Source: Oceanospirillum sp964342385
GTDB lineage: Bacteria; Pseudomonadota; Gammaproteobacteria; Pseudomonadales; Halomonadaceae
Length of the DNA: 64,000 nt
Assembly: GCA_964342385.1 (NCBI GenBank)
Contig: CAYFGP010000004.1
Location: 1 to 64,000 of the forward strand
Direction of reading: 5' to 3'
Shown one piece after another: positions 41,324 through 49,804 of the stretch. Position numbers and translations under genes: made by a program. How positions within the stretch are numbered: position 1 is the stretch's first letter; each line of letters starts with the position of its first letter. Under the pieces are notes generated by a model. That model saw only the letters and a program-made list of their open reading frames with translations. It was not told the origin of the DNA and did not search any database.

Positions 41324-43081
41324 TTAGCAAGGAATACGAATTTGAACCTGTAAACCACCTTCTTCCCGGTTAGATAGATCCACATGCCCGCCATGCAACA
41401 GTGCAACACTGCGCACGACACTCAAGCCCAGCCCCATGCCTCCAGTCGCGCGGTTTCTGGAGCCTTCCACGCGATAGAAAGGCGTAAACACCTGTTCAAA
41501 CAAAGCCTCATCAATGCCAGGGCCGTCATCGGTAACTGTTAATAGGATCCAATGTATCCCTGTTTCCGGCTCTCTCTCCTGTTTAAGTATAATCTCGGCA
41601 CTATCGGCATATTTCACCGCATTTTCTACTACATTAGTGACCATACGACGAAACCCCATGGGTTTGCATTCGCACACCAGACGCTCCGGCAGATCACAGT
41701 TCAGGTTTGCCCCCTGATCAATCAAGTCATCACACAGACTCTGCACCAGACTGGCCAGATCCGTTGCCTTACTGGGCTCGTTTTGCACATCATCCCGAGC
41801 GAAATTCATGGTAGCGTTTAGCATCTGCTCCATATCCGTCAGGGTATGTTGCATCTTGTTGTGGATCTCATCATCACTGACAAACTCCGACTGCAATCTG
41901 AGCTTGGTAATCGGCGTGCGTAGATCATGGGAGATTGCCGCCAGCATCAGCATCCGATCCTTAATAAAACGCTGCTGCCGCTCCTGCATACTGTTAAAAG
42001 CCTGAATGGTGGTGCGTACCTCACGGGCACCTTCTTCGGCCAGAGGTTCGCTATCCATTCCGCGACCAGTACGATTAGCGGCCTTGGCCAGTTTCTGTAG
42101 TGGTCGGGTATTACTGCGTAACATCCACAACATAATGCCGACAACCAGCAAGCCGACGACGACCAAACCAACGGCAGAGCGCCAATTCCACACCGGCAAC
42201 GGATCGGTACCACCAGCACGGATATTCAGCCAGCGTTGATCCGGCAGTAACACGGAGATACTCAGTTCATAAGGTGGTCCATCCCGTCTGGAATAGGGTT
42301 TACGGCCATACTTATCGTAACCATCGAAGTCGTGATCTTTCTCTCCTCTATAACCTTTATCGTCCCTATAGCCTTGATCACTGCGATAATCCCTATCCTC
42401 CTTATGCTTGGAGAAAAATCCCTTATTGTCGTGATCCAGCTTGCGCCAGTAAGCATGCTCCTGTCCCTGGAAGTAACGGCCACTCTTGCCAGGACCAACG
42501 TACTCATCGGTATCACAATCAAAATCATCCGGCAGAGGATAACGCTCGTAGGTCACTCGTATCATCTGCTCCGGCTGACGCAGGGTTTTGCGATATAGTT
42601 TGTGCTGCATCTCTACGGCATCGTTGGAACTAAAGTCCGCACTGACTAACGCATCGGGAGAGATTAATACCGCCAGTTGTGGTGTTTCTGTCGCTTTTAA
42701 AATCGCCTTGTACTGATGAGGCTCCGACTGATCCACCAGACTGATAAGATTGGCAATACGCTGCACCTGAAGGTTCGCACTGGCACTGCTGATCAGATGG
42801 TTTCTGTCTTTCAGATACACCATGACACTGACCAGCTGTACCAGCACCAAAGTGGCCAGCATCAGCAGGATCAAGCGCGTACGCAGCGTCTGGGGTTTAA
42901 AGCGCTGCAACAGGCAGAAAAACTTCCCGTCTTTTATCTTATTTAAAGACTGACAGGGTTTAGATGACATCAGCCCTTTGAGGACTGTTTTAACCCTATT
43001 GAACGTTTTAGAAGCATAGACGGAGTTGTTGGAGCGGTCAGAACCGCTGGGATTACCAGAATTATTAGACTCACTGGACAT
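41324..43081 (-). CDS. Sensor histidine kinase of an OmpR-type two-component system
   Basis: The 585-residue protein has a 75-residue cytoplasmic N-terminus, TM1 (LRTRLILLMLATLVLVQLVSVMVY), a periplasmic sensor of about 200 residues, TM2 (SAVGLVVVGLLVVGIMLWML), HAMP, an H-box (AAISHDLRTPITKLRL) and HATPase motifs (NVVENAVKYA, DDGPGID, GGMGLGLSVV). The sensor holds an unusual Tyr/Asp/Lys/Arg-rich stretch (GYRDDKGYRGEKDHDFDGYD) that is low-complexity and probably extended. The ATG at 43081 overlaps the regulator's stop by 11 nt behind GAGGTGGA, so the two genes are translationally coupled; an earlier GTG at 43111 is possible. Confidence 0.92.
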   Translation of the reverse strand: MSSESNNSGNPSGSDRSNNSVYASKTFNRVKTVLKGLMSSKPCQSLNKIKDGKFFCLLQRFKPQTLRTRLILLMLATLVLVQLVSVMVYLKDRNHLISSASANLQVQRIANLISLVDQSEPHQYKAILKATETPQLAVLISPDALVSADFSSNDAVEMQHKLYRKTLRQPEQMIRVTYERYPLPDDFDCDTDEYVGPGKSGRYFQGQEHAYWRKLDHDNKGFFSKHKEDRDYRSDQGYRDDKGYRGEKDHDFDGYDKYGRKPYSRRDGPPYELSISVLLPDQRWLNIRAGGTDPLPVWNWRSAVGLVVVGLLVVGIMLWMLRSNTRPLQKLAKAANRTGRGMDSEPLAEEGAREVRTTIQAFNSMQERQQRFIKDRMLMLAAISHDLRTPITKLRLQSEFVSDDEIHNKMQHTLTDMEQMLNATMNFARDDVQNEPSKATDLASLVQSLCDDLIDQGANLNCDLPERLVCECKPMGFRRMVTNVVENAVKYADSAEIILKQEREPETGIHWILLTVTDDGPGIDEALFEQVFTPFYRVEGSRNRATGGMGLGLSVVRSVALLHGGHVDLSNREEGGLQVQIRIPC

Positions 43082-43847
43082 ATTCCACCTCGGCGCTAAA
43101 GCTGTAACCACCTCCCCAGATGGTTTTAATCAGTTCTGGTTTTTTCGGGTCTTTTTCCAGTTTGCGTCTGAGTCGACTGACCAGCGTATCAATAGAACGA
43201 TCAAACAGCTGAGTGTTACGACCGCGGGCCAGATCCAATAACTGATCCCGAGTCAGTACCCGTTGCGGATGCTCCAGAAAGGCCTGTAACAGATCAAACT
43301 CAGCGGTGCTTAAGGATAGAGTAATGCCTTCTTCATCGAGCAGTTCGCGCTTATGGCGATCCAGCTGCCAGCGATCAAAACGCACCAGACTCTGTTCTGG
43401 CGTTGTCTGACTTCGATGGTTATCTGGCAAGCTATGGGTACGGCGCAGTACCGACTTAATGCGCGCTAGCAGCTCACGGGGACTAAATGGCTTGGCCAGA
43501 TAATCATCTGCGCCCATCTCCAGACCAATAATTCGATCTGTTTCCTCTCCCATCGCAGTCAGCATAATCACCGGCAGATTGGAGTGACTGCGCAGCTTAC
43601 GACACAACACCAGGCCATCCTCGCCCGGCATCATCAGATCCAGCACAATCAGATCGATGGTGTGATTGGCCAATACCTTTTCCATCGCCTTACCATCTTC
43701 CGCCAAGGACGTACGGCAGCCATGGTTTTGCAGGAAACGGCTGAGCAGTTCACGAATTTCCTGCTCGTCATCAACAATCAGAATATGGGGATTATCAGGA
43801 TTCAAAGGCACCACCAGAAGTGTCGATCTTACAGCGCTTACAGCCAT
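43071..43847 (-). CDS. OmpR-family response regulator
   Basis: The 258-residue protein has a receiver domain (about 20-135; acidic pair in VDDEQE, phospho-acceptor Asp in IVLDLMMPGEDG, switch Thr in MLTAMG, Lys in LAKPFSP) and a C-terminal winged helix (about 155-255, LSTAEFDLLQAFLEHPQRVLTRDQLLDLARG). It is transcribed leftward before its kinase and divergently from a PepSY-like protein and cytochrome b561. The start is uncertain: the ATG at 43847 adds about 17 residues before the receiver and lies close behind GGGTCAGGG; GTG codons a little downstream are alternatives. TTTGACA-type half-sites in the divergent region are likely targets. Confidence 0.92.
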   Translation of the reverse strand: MAVSAVRSTLLVVPLNPDNPHILIVDDEQEIRELLSRFLQNHGCRTSLAEDGKAMEKVLANHTIDLIVLDLMMPGEDGLVLCRKLRSHSNLPVIMLTAMGEETDRIIGLEMGADDYLAKPFSPRELLARIKSVLRRTHSLPDNHRSQTTPEQSLVRFDRWQLDRHKRELLDEEGITLSLSTAEFDLLQAFLEHPQRVLTRDQLLDLARGRNTQLFDRSIDTLVSRLRRKLEKDPKKPELIKTIWGGGYSFSAEVEYVQ

Positions 43848-43938
43848 CCCTGACCCGGCTTTTAGTGTCTATTGTTAGCCGTTGCGCTAACTTCTTTAAG
43901 CTTTGTGTTTTTACTATAACCGAGTCAAAAGCAAAAAC

Positions 43939-44005
43939 TTTGACAAAGTATGTCAAATTTCCGCTTTGTCATAATTTGCTGCAAAAAAGGCTGTTTTTGA
44001 CAAAG
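43939..44005. promoter_or_regulatory. Cluster of TTTGACA half-sites, likely operator of the two-component system
   Basis: TTTGACA (43939-43945) and TGTCAAA (43951-43957) form a perfect palindrome with 5-nt spacer. Further half-sites follow at 43965-43971 (TTTGTCA) and 43995-44001 (TTTGACA, within TTTTTGACAAAG). They sit in the 354-bp region shared by the leftward response regulator and the rightward PepSY-like gene. OmpR-type regulators bind repeated half-sites of this kind. The remainder of 43848-44201 shows no gene. Confidence 0.6.
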
Positions 44006-44201
44006 TTCAGCGACATTTCAACGTTTAAATAACCTCATCGCAAGGCCAGAGACACTCCTGATAACAGAGCGTCTGAATCAAGTGGCCCGGATATGACAAC
44101 AGTATTCACCATAACAAGCTGCAAGCTGACGTGCTTATTAATCAGGTTCCATAAGTATCCTCCGATCAGCCAGCTCTTGTACTCAGTGACGAGGTAAGAT
44201 C

Positions 44202-44588
44202 ATGAAAAACACTCACATCGCTAAAGTAATCGGTTCTCTGGCTGCGGCAGGCGTACTGTCGATGAGCCTGGCTTCTCCTGCCATGGCATTCTGGGGCGAC
44301 CATGATGGTAAGAAGTGTGATAAAGGCGACAAAGGCTCTCATCACAGCGGCGGTTATCACAAAGGTCGTGATTTTGATAAAAACCAAAATCTGGAACTGA
44401 CTTCTGACGAAGTACGTACTCTGGTTGCCTCCCGTCTGATCTATCGTGGCAATGACCGTCTGAAAGTAGGTGAGATCACCGAAGGTGAAAAGAGCACCTT
44501 TAACGTTGAGATTGTCACCCTGGATGATTCCCTGGTGGAAGTCCTGACCATCAGCAGTGCAACCGGTTTCCCAGTGGCACAGCGCTAA
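44202..44588 (+). CDS. Small secreted PepSY-like protein
   Basis: The 128-residue precursor has a signal peptide (HIAKVIGSLAAAGVLSMSLASPAMA, cleavage about residue 29). A His/Lys/Gly/Asp-rich stretch follows (GKKCDKGDKGSHHSGGYHKG, about 36-55), then a PepSY-like domain (about 66-125, SDEVRTLVASRLIYRGNDRL, ending in VLTISSATGFPV). PepSY modules are small periplasmic domains, often next to cytochrome b or metal-related genes. The ATG at 44202 follows GAGG by 7 nt. Its low-complexity stretch resembles that of the neighbouring kinase's periplasmic domain. It is likely a target of that system. Confidence 0.8.
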   Translation: MKNTHIAKVIGSLAAAGVLSMSLASPAMAFWGDHDGKKCDKGDKGSHHSGGYHKGRDFDKNQNLELTSDEVRTLVASRLIYRGNDRLKVGEITEGEKSTFNVEIVTLDDSLVEVLTISSATGFPVAQR

Positions 44589-44704
44589 GCCCTGATGCAT
44601 TAAAGCCCGATGTATTAAGCCGGTCAGCCAATCTGACTTCAGATGTTAATGACCGGTAAACCACCAACTCTACTCGCCAATCGATCCACCAATACTTGCT
44701 TTAA

Positions 44705-44744
44705 CCTGCCCAGATGTACTGCGAGCACTGGGCGGGTCTTTTTT
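44705..44744 (+). terminator. Terminator of the PepSY-like gene
   Basis: CCTGCCCAG (44705-44713) pairs with CTGGGCGGG (44728-44736), followed by TCTTTTTT. It lies between the PepSY-like gene and cytochrome b561, so the latter needs its own promoter or readthrough. Confidence 0.85.
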
Positions 44745-44812
44745 GCCCCCTTTTAGCGAGCCTTGGTTATTGATTGATAAAAGAAAAAGGCATTTAAAGC
44801 CAAATAATATGT

Positions 44813-44842
44813 TGAATCAGAAATAGCTCTATTCCTGATTCA
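44813..44842 (+). promoter_or_regulatory. 30-bp near-perfect palindrome just before cytochrome b561
   Basis: TGAATCAGAAATAG (44813-44826) and CTATTCCTGATTCA (44829-44842) match in 13 of 14 positions around a 2-nt centre. It ends 21 nt before the b561 ATG. The near-zero loop suggests a protein-binding operator rather than an RNA hairpin. It differs from the TTTGACA sites upstream of the PepSY gene. Confidence 0.5.
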
Positions 44843-44863
44843 GCCTGACCCAGGACCGTGACT

Positions 44864-45457
44864 ATGACCACTAGCCAAATCACCAGCCCCGAAGCTGAAC
44901 TGAAAACCCCAGATAACCGCCCTGCACTGGATCGCCTGTCGATCTCTCTGCACTGGATTGTTGGCTGGACTATTATGGGTCTGCTGGCGATGGGTATCTA
45001 TATGGAAGAAAACTCGGCTTACCATCTGTATGACCTGCATAAATCCATTGGTGCTCTGATCTTTATCGCCGTAGTGATTCGTGCCTGGCGTCGCGTACGT
45101 CAAGGCTGGCCTGAGCCGGTCAGTGATTACACCCGTATGGAACAACTTCTGTCCAAGATCACTCATTATGTGCTGCTAATCGGCAGTGTGCTGATTCCTC
45201 TGTCCGGTTTGGTAATGTCCATTGCCGGTGGTCGTGGCCTGGGTATTTTTGGTCTGGAACTGATCGGTGAGAATATTGATCCTGCTAACCCAGGTGATGT
45301 CATTCCTCTGGCGGGTCCATTGGCGGGTATCGCGCACAGTTTGCACGGTCTGGTAAGTAATGCGGTGATTGCGGCTTTGGTACTGCATATTATCGGCGCG
45401 CTGAAGCACCATGTGATCGATAAAGATAACACTCTTAAACGTATGCTGGGTCGTTAA
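44864..45457 (+). CDS. Cytochrome b561
   Basis: The 197-residue four-helix membrane cytochrome has heme-ligand candidates in LHWIVGWTIMG, YDLHKSIGAL, ITHYVLLIG and HSLHGLVSNAVIAALVLHIIG. The family oxidises ubiquinol or superoxide in the membrane and passes electrons to periplasmic partners. The ATG at 44864 has CAGGA 8 nt upstream; a GTG at 44858 is possible. Its company (secreted PepSY-like protein and a two-component system) suggests an envelope redox or metal-stress response, which is inference. A strong hairpin follows. Confidence 0.92.
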   Translation: MTTSQITSPEAELKTPDNRPALDRLSISLHWIVGWTIMGLLAMGIYMEENSAYHLYDLHKSIGALIFIAVVIRAWRRVRQGWPEPVSDYTRMEQLLSKITHYVLLIGSVLIPLSGLVMSIAGGRGLGIFGLELIGENIDPANPGDVIPLAGPLAGIAHSLHGLVSNAVIAALVLHIIGALKHHVIDKDNTLKRMLGR

Positions 45458-45501
45458 GAGATTCAGGCAGGAAACAATCACAATAATAGTGATTGGAGAA
45501 A

Positions 45502-45540
45502 TAGCAACGCCGGAGTGTTCAGATCACTCCGGCGTTGCTA
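45502..45540. terminator. 16-bp perfect hairpin between convergent genes
   Basis: TAGCAACGCCGGAGTG (45502-45517) and CACTCCGGCGTTGCTA (45525-45540) pair perfectly around TTCAGAT. No T-run on either side, but its stability and position between cytochrome b561 and the leftward hypothetical gene indicate a shared transcription end. Confidence 0.7.
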
Positions 45541-45575
45541 TGTGTAGGTCTGGATGCAGCTTAACTCTGCAAGAG

Positions 45576-46361
45576 TTAACGCTGACAATAACCTTGCAGC
45601 TGTTGCAGTAGCTTCAGACATTGAGCCTGATCCAGTACCAGGAAGGTCTCTTCCAGGTCACTATTATCCTGCAATGCGGTGGTTAACAGCCCCAGATGAT
45701 CCGGGCGTAAGCCATAACCTTCCTGCAAACGACCATTACGCACCAGCGCATAATTTAATGCGGGTAGACGATCGCGATTAGGCAAACTCAACTTGCTGAC
45801 ACGCGCCAGACTGGTGGCGACATTACGATTTAAGCCTTCGCCAAAAGGCAGGTCGGTTAACGGAAGAATCAATAGCTGTTCAATCAAACTGGCCTGCTGT
45901 ACACGCAGTTGCAGCCAGTCATAAAGATGATGAATACGTTGTAGCTGGCGCTGCTCCTGAGTCAAAGGTTGCCAGGTCAGCTGTTGTTTTAGCTGATCCA
46001 GAGAGCTGGCAAAGTAGACCCAGTGTTGCAGTTGTTCTTTCTCCTGTTCAGGGATCGAGGACAGGCAGTCCTGAGCCAGATGCTCATGCAGACAACGACT
46101 TTCCTGAGCGGAGTGTAAGGAAACCTGATAGTGCCAGACTTTATTTTGCCATTCCTGAGTGATGGCAAAGGGCACATTACTGTAAAACTGATCTGTCGTG
46201 CTATTTGGCGTTGGGTTACGGCCAGACAGAGTAGAGGCTAAAACGGGTAGATGTTGCAGTAGCGTATCGAGGGGGAAGCGGCACAAATGGCCTAGACAAT
46301 CGCCAACGGCGAAGAAGGATTGAAACGCGTGATTATCGATTGAGGTATTGTGAGCAAGCAT
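45576..46361 (-). CDS. Hypothetical protein, 261 residues, not recognised
   Basis: This is a soluble protein without signal peptide or TM segments, rich in Leu and Gln and predicted to be largely helical (LIEQLLILPLTDLPFGEGLN, LQRIHHLYDWLQLRVQQ). Three Cys occur early (residues 22, 27 and one near 89) and one near the end (GYCQR). I do not recognise the family. The ATG at 46361 follows AGGAAAATTGCC. The upstream 47-residue Met-rich ORF overlaps its first 29 nt in another frame, so the two are probably translationally coupled. Downstream it converges with cytochrome b561. Confidence 0.7.
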   Translation of the reverse strand: MLAHNTSIDNHAFQSFFAVGDCLGHLCRFPLDTLLQHLPVLASTLSGRNPTPNSTTDQFYSNVPFAITQEWQNKVWHYQVSLHSAQESRCLHEHLAQDCLSSIPEQEKEQLQHWVYFASSLDQLKQQLTWQPLTQEQRQLQRIHHLYDWLQLRVQQASLIEQLLILPLTDLPFGEGLNRNVATSLARVSKLSLPNRDRLPALNYALVRNGRLQEGYGLRPDHLGLLTTALQDNSDLEETFLVLDQAQCLKLLQQLQGYCQR

Positions 46362-46476
46362 GGCAATTTTCCTGATTCAAAACGGCTAACGGATCGACGG
46401 CTGAGTGTGCAAAAGTGGTGCGTTTCATGGTGTTCATCATTGGCATCATAATTTTGCCCATAATCATGGTTTTCAT
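46333..46476 (-). CDS. Met-rich 47-residue small ORF coupled to the downstream hypothetical gene
   Basis: The leftward frame starts at ATG 46476 behind TTGAGGAAACAGTC (AGGA, good spacing) and ends at TAA 46333-46335, overlapping the next gene by 29 nt. The first 17 residues contain eight Met (MKTMIMGKIMMPMMNTM), followed by a polar part with NCHAC. There is no clear signal peptide or TM. Met clusters plus a CxxC-like NCHAC could bind copper or another soft metal, or the ORF could be a leader that couples translation. A terminator lies upstream, so a promoter must be in 46477-46550. I have not seen this sequence described. Confidence 0.5.
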   Translation of the reverse strand: MKTMIMGKIMMPMMNTMKRTTFAHSAVDPLAVLNQENCHACSQYLNR

Positions 46477-46550
46477 GACTGTTTCCTCAAAGTGATGCGC
46501 TGTTATGCGCTGAAGTTTTTAAAATCAAAAAAGATAAAATTTACAGTTAT

Positions 46551-46590
46551 AAAAAGCAGAAAAACCGGCGAGAGACCGGTTTTTCTGCTG
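46551..46590 (-). terminator. Terminator of the P-type ATPase gene
   Basis: AGCAGAAAAACCGG (46555-46568) pairs with CCGGTTTTTCTGCT (46576-46589). Read leftward it is followed by TTTTTATAAC. It ends the ATPase transcript about 120 bp after its stop and isolates it from the small Met-rich ORF. Confidence 0.85.
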
Positions 46591-46706
46591 GATGACTCTA
46601 TTGATAACATGAGATGAAACGAGCTGGCAAGTGGCTACTTACCTTTATTGTTTCACCCGCTAATCACGCCATCGAGGTCCCTATTCAGGCATTGGACAGA
46701 GAAGCG

Positions 46707-49481
46707 TTATGAAGTCTGGGTGTCTTCACCTGCTGCCCGTTTATTACGGAACACTCTTTTCTCGACTTCCACCAGCACAAAGACACTGGAGCTGATCACC
46801 GCAATCACCAACCAATCGCCAAAGCTGATTGCCTCGGTCGCAAATAGCGTCTGCATTGGACTGGTATAGGTAAACAGCATCTGGAATACCAGTAGCATAG
46901 CGATGGCATATAGAGCGATACGGTTACCGAGAATACCGGCTTTATTCACTACGGATTCAATAAAGAAGCGGGAGTTAAACAGATAGAAGATCTCAAACAT
47001 TACCAGAGTATTTACCGCGATGGTCCTGGCATATTCCACGCTATAGCCATTGCTCTGATACCATAGGAAAAGACCAAAGGTACCGCAGACCAGAATCATA
47101 CCGACAAATAGGGTGCGCCAGATCAAAAAGCCCGATAACAGTGGCGCTTTCGGATCGCGCGGTGGCCGGGCCATGACATTTTTCTCAGCCGGTTCGAAGG
47201 CCAGCGCCAGTGCCAATGTGACCGCAGTAATCATATTGACCCACAGAATCTGTACCGGTGTGATCGGCAACATAGTGCCCAGCAGGATCGCTGCCAGAAT
47301 ACTCAGCGCCTCACCGGCATTGGTGGGCAGGATAAACAGAATCGCCTTTTTTAGGTTATCGTAAACGGTACGCCCTTCCTCAACAGCCCGGGCAATGGTG
47401 GCGAAGTTATCATCCGCCAATACCATCTCGGCCGCTTCCTTGGACACCTCGGTACCGTTAATGCCCATAGCGATCCCCACATCGGCACGCCTTAGAGCAG
47501 GCGCATCATTCACTCCGTCTCCGGTCATAGCGACCACATTACCATTGGCTTGCAGAGCCGACACCAGGCGCAGTTTATGCTCCGGGCTGGTACGGGCAAA
47601 AACATCAACATCCCCGACGACCTTACGCAACTCCTCATCGCTTAACTGCTCTAACTCGGCACCAGTCAGAGCTGTTTGACCGTCACCAATATTCATCTGA
47701 GCGCCAATGGCCTTAGCAGTATCCACATGATCACCGGTGATCATCTTCACCCGGATACCCGCGCTATGACACTGTTTTACCGCGACAATCGCTTCATCTC
47801 GTGGTGGATCAATCATCGCCACTAAGCCGATCAAACACAGGCCTTCATTTAAATCGGTGAAACTCAGCTCCATATGCTCGGCAGGTACAGGTTTGGCTGC
47901 GATAGCCAATACGCGTTGGCCCTGAGAAGCCATGGACTGCATCCGTTGCAGCCACAGGTTAGGATCTATAATGGTTTGACTGGTGCCCGCTTCACAGCGC
48001 TGGAACTGGCACATATCCAACACACGCTCCGGTGCCCCTTTTAGATAGATGACACCGTGACCAGCGTGATCATGGTGCAGGGTAGCCATATACTTATGTT
48101 CGGATTCAAACGGGATAATATCGGTTCGCGGATACTCTTCCTGCTCAAAGTGGGGATCAAGACCGGCTTTCATCGCCAATGTGATCAGTGCGCCCTCTGT
48201 GGGATCACCGACCAGCTGCCATTGCTCTTTGCCTACTGCGCCATTGCCCGTCTCTTCTTTGTTTTTCGATAGGCTGGCGTCATTACAGAGCATCACCGCG
48301 CGTACCAGTTCCTGCAGCTGAGGCTCGTTATCGCTGTCCTGAGTTTCACCGTCGCGGATAAAGCTGCCGTGTGGATCATAACCAGAGCCCGTCACCTCAA
48401 ACAGCTGATCGGCCAGTACGACACTGCGTACGGTCATCTCATTACGAGTCAGAGTGCCGGTTTTATCGGAGCAGATATTACTCACCGAACCTAACGTTTC
48501 TACCGCAGGCAAACGACGAATCACTGCGCTATGACGGGCCATCTGCTGCACGCCAATGGCCAGGGTAATGGTCATAATCGCCGGTAGCCCTTCAGGAATC
48601 GCCGCCACTGCCAGGCCTACTGCAGCCAGGAAGGTTTCCGCCCCTGTCATGCCTTGCAGCCAGACACCATAGGCAAAGGTAAAACTGGCCAGCACCAGTA
48701 CCGCCAGACTCAGCCACTTGGCCAGCTGATCTACCTCGCGTAGCAGCGGGGTTTCCAGGGTCTGCACTTCACTCAGCATCTGGTTGATTCGACCAATCTC
48801 GGTTTTAGCCCCCGTACCGATCACCACACCAATGGCATGACCGTAGGTCACTAAGGTGCCCGAATAAGCCATATTGCCGCGATCAGCGACCACGGTATCT
48901 TCGGTTAGCTGTGAGTGATGCTTTTCAACTGGGACCGATTCTCCGGTCAGAATGGATTCATCAATACGCAGATCATGCACATTGATCAGGCGAATATCTG
49001 CGGGGATCTTATCGCCGGATTGCAGCGTCAGAATATCGCCAGGCACCAGCTGATCTGCATCCAACGAGATATAGCCGCCATCCCGTTTCACCATCGCCTG
49101 GTGAGACAGCATATTGCAGATCGCATCTAGCGCTTTTTCTGCTTTACCTTCCTGTACTACACCGATAATGGCGTTAACAACCACCACCGCTGCGATCACT
49201 GCGGTATCGATCCAGTGACCTAAGATTGCTGTCGTCGCACCGGCTGCAAGCAGTACATAGATCAGAATATTGTGGAACTGCAGAAAAAAGCGCTCCAATA
49301 GGCCTTTCTTGGCTGGAGCGGGTAGGCTGTTTGGCCCATATTTCAGTAACCGCTCCTGAGCGACTGTACTGCTTAAACCCGACTTCTCATTAGTCTGAAG
49401 CTGTTCCTGTGTGACGTCCTTATCAATGGCATGCCATTGAATAGTGGCACCTTCTATTTCAATCTTTTCCCTAGCTGACAT
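46707..49481 (-). CDS. P2-type cation-transporting ATPase
   Basis: The 924-residue protein has a cation-ATPase N-terminal domain (residues 12-80), an actuator with LRIDESILTGESVPVEK, and the membrane motif AVAAIPEGLPA in TM4. The phosphorylation site is SNICSDKTGTLTRNEM, the hinge is MTGDGVNDAPALRRADVG, and it has a C-terminal membrane domain of six helices. PEGLP in TM4 and the overall length place it with SERCA/PMCA-like and related bacterial ATPases exporting Ca2+ or another cation; the ion cannot be fixed from sequence alone. The ATG at 49481 is preceded by CAGGCGGTGATCAG. It is a single-gene unit. Confidence 0.92.
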   Translation of the reverse strand: MSAREKIEIEGATIQWHAIDKDVTQEQLQTNEKSGLSSTVAQERLLKYGPNSLPAPAKKGLLERFFLQFHNILIYVLLAAGATTAILGHWIDTAVIAAVVVVNAIIGVVQEGKAEKALDAICNMLSHQAMVKRDGGYISLDADQLVPGDILTLQSGDKIPADIRLINVHDLRIDESILTGESVPVEKHHSQLTEDTVVADRGNMAYSGTLVTYGHAIGVVIGTGAKTEIGRINQMLSEVQTLETPLLREVDQLAKWLSLAVLVLASFTFAYGVWLQGMTGAETFLAAVGLAVAAIPEGLPAIMTITLAIGVQQMARHSAVIRRLPAVETLGSVSNICSDKTGTLTRNEMTVRSVVLADQLFEVTGSGYDPHGSFIRDGETQDSDNEPQLQELVRAVMLCNDASLSKNKEETGNGAVGKEQWQLVGDPTEGALITLAMKAGLDPHFEQEEYPRTDIIPFESEHKYMATLHHDHAGHGVIYLKGAPERVLDMCQFQRCEAGTSQTIIDPNLWLQRMQSMASQGQRVLAIAAKPVPAEHMELSFTDLNEGLCLIGLVAMIDPPRDEAIVAVKQCHSAGIRVKMITGDHVDTAKAIGAQMNIGDGQTALTGAELEQLSDEELRKVVGDVDVFARTSPEHKLRLVSALQANGNVVAMTGDGVNDAPALRRADVGIAMGINGTEVSKEAAEMVLADDNFATIARAVEEGRTVYDNLKKAILFILPTNAGEALSILAAILLGTMLPITPVQILWVNMITAVTLALALAFEPAEKNVMARPPRDPKAPLLSGFLIWRTLFVGMILVCGTFGLFLWYQSNGYSVEYARTIAVNTLVMFEIFYLFNSRFFIESVVNKAGILGNRIALYAIAMLLVFQMLFTYTSPMQTLFATEAISFGDWLVIAVISSSVFVLVEVEKRVFRNKRAAGEDTQTS

Positions 49482-49767
49482 CTGATCACCGCCTGGCTTA
49501 CGCCTCTGTTAGTTAGAAGCTTCCCTGATACTAGAGCCTGTAAACACTGCAGCTGCAGATACGGGCAGCAATTGTAAACCTGAGCTACGACTGTAAAAGG
49601 GATTACTAATCTGCCAGTAAACCTGATCTTTATTGCATTGCAATAACAAAGACACACTCTTTTGATCCCTTACAGAACCGATATTAATCAAGGTGCGTAA
49701 CGGTGATAAATAAGTACTATGCTTGTGAACAATATAATTGAGCCGTGTATTCCAAATAGAAATTATG

Positions 49768-49804
49768 ATAGGTAAAAGCTATTAAAATAATCTGAATCTT
49801 ATAT
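49768..49804 (+). promoter_or_regulatory. OxyR-type binding site upstream of the peroxiredoxin gene
   Basis: ATAG (49768-49771), 7 nt, CTAT (49779-49782), 7 nt, ATCT (49790-49793), 7 nt, ATAT (49801-49804) follow the four-box OxyR pattern. The first half matches the ATAGnTnnnAnCTAT consensus at every defined position; the second half is degenerate. It ends at the expected -35 position of the promoter below, as for OxyR-activated genes. The rest of 49482-49916 shows no gene. Confidence 0.7.

Noticed and set aside
46405..46617. Plus-strand frame with a His-rich stretch (HHWHHNFAHNHGFH)
   Set aside because: It is the complement of the Met-codon-rich small ORF on the minus strand, and CAT repeats create the His run. 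The minus-strand frame has the better ribosome site.
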